This document shows, piece by piece, positions 13,027-13,142 of a stretch of DNA of 13,142 nt; positions within the stretch are counted from its first letter, which is position 1, and each line of letters opens with the position of its first letter. Source of the DNA: Clostridiales bacterium (GTDB lineage: Bacteria; Bacillota; Clostridia; Oscillospirales; Oscillospiraceae); assembly GCA_009774055.1 (NCBI GenBank), contig VSNB01000072.1, forward strand, positions 1-13,142. Direction: 5' to 3'. The position numbers were made by a program, and so were the translations under genes. The notes beneath the pieces are model-generated. The model had not been told where the DNA came from, made no database searches, and was given only the letters and a program-made list of their open reading frames with translations.

Positions 13027-13142
13027 TTCTCTGCCGCCCTTCGGGCGGCACGGGAGTTGGTTCTCGAATCGGCCCGGGGGCTTCTCGCCCCCGGACTCCT
13101 CGGGTTCTTTTGCCCCGCGGCAAAAGTACCCAAAAACGCGCT
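13027..13142 (+). repeat. Triple-hairpin dispersed repeat, copy B (reaches the window edge)
   Basis: The three stems are 13032-13039/13043-13050 (8 bp), 13074-13081/13087-13094 (8 bp, perfect) and 13102-13114/13119-13131 (13 bp with one T-T mismatch). It is in the same orientation as copy A and also lies upstream of a minus-strand operon. Here, however, the candidate promoter lies between the repeat and the gene, so this copy would not be in the ymfF leader. It ends at the same base as the hairpin-3 trailer of copy A; whether hairpin 4 follows is outside the window. Confidence 0.85.

Noticed and set aside
12851..13123. 90-codon minus-strand frame across repeat copy B and the ymfF start
   Set aside because: It runs through the hairpins, the candidate promoter and the ymfF start in another frame; it is a by-product of the repeat.
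8887..13142. CRISPR or tandem-repeat array from the recurring hairpins
   Set aside because: There are only two full copies and one partial copy, unevenly placed, and there is no regular repeat-spacer pattern.

Overview
The window is GC-rich bacterial chromosome with short intergenic gaps, strong AGGAGG-type ribosome binding sites and clostridial gene families: a YjfB-like small protein, a fused CobA-HemD, a YmfF/YmfH peptidase pair next to lgt, and an FtsA-like ATPase with beta-grasp tails. The best guess is a GC-rich gut Clostridia member of the Oscillospiraceae type (Flavonifractor or Pseudoflavonifractor relatives). This is inferred from gene content, not from a marker gene.

Layout. Positions 1-2410 (+) hold the 3' part of an FtsA/PilM-like actin-fold ATPase with C-terminal ubiquitin-like repeats, a lipoprotein of unknown role and a 60-aa YjfB-family protein. 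This block ends at a perfect 17-bp bidirectional terminator (2490-2527). Positions 2601-8865 are all on the minus strand and read right to left: cobI/cbiL, short sirC, hemC, cobA-hemD fusion, a cytidine-deaminase-like gene, a small membrane protein, hemB, and then, after a 93-bp gap, a putative zinc metallopeptidase. Genes from cobI to hemB overlap or lie within 16 bp, so they look like one tetrapyrrole operon. It covers 5-aminolevulinate to precorrin-2/sirohydrochlorin plus the C20 methylation that commits to the corrin ring. The genes that make 5-aminolevulinate (hemA, hemL) are not in the window.

Positions 8866-9438 contain no convincing gene but are full of structure: a 118-bp triple-hairpin repeat (copy A), an inverted and shortened relative (copy C), and between them a long-range 14-bp stem enclosing three small hairpins. 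A second full copy of the repeat (B) lies at the right edge of the window. Copies A and B differ at five base pairs where both partners changed and pairing was kept, so the fold itself appears to be under selection.

Positions 9439-12926 (minus) form a compact operon ymfF-ymfH-lgt: an inactive/active M16 peptidase pair, linked in Bacillus to EF-P modification, followed by prolipoprotein diacylglyceryl transferase. A candidate sigma-A promoter lies just upstream of ymfF.

The protein-coding genes are mostly housekeeping. The least explained content is the family of covarying hairpin repeats, the composite structured region at 8887-9405, a short second repeat family at the 2.45 kb and 9.24 kb sites, and the FtsA-like/lipoprotein pair.
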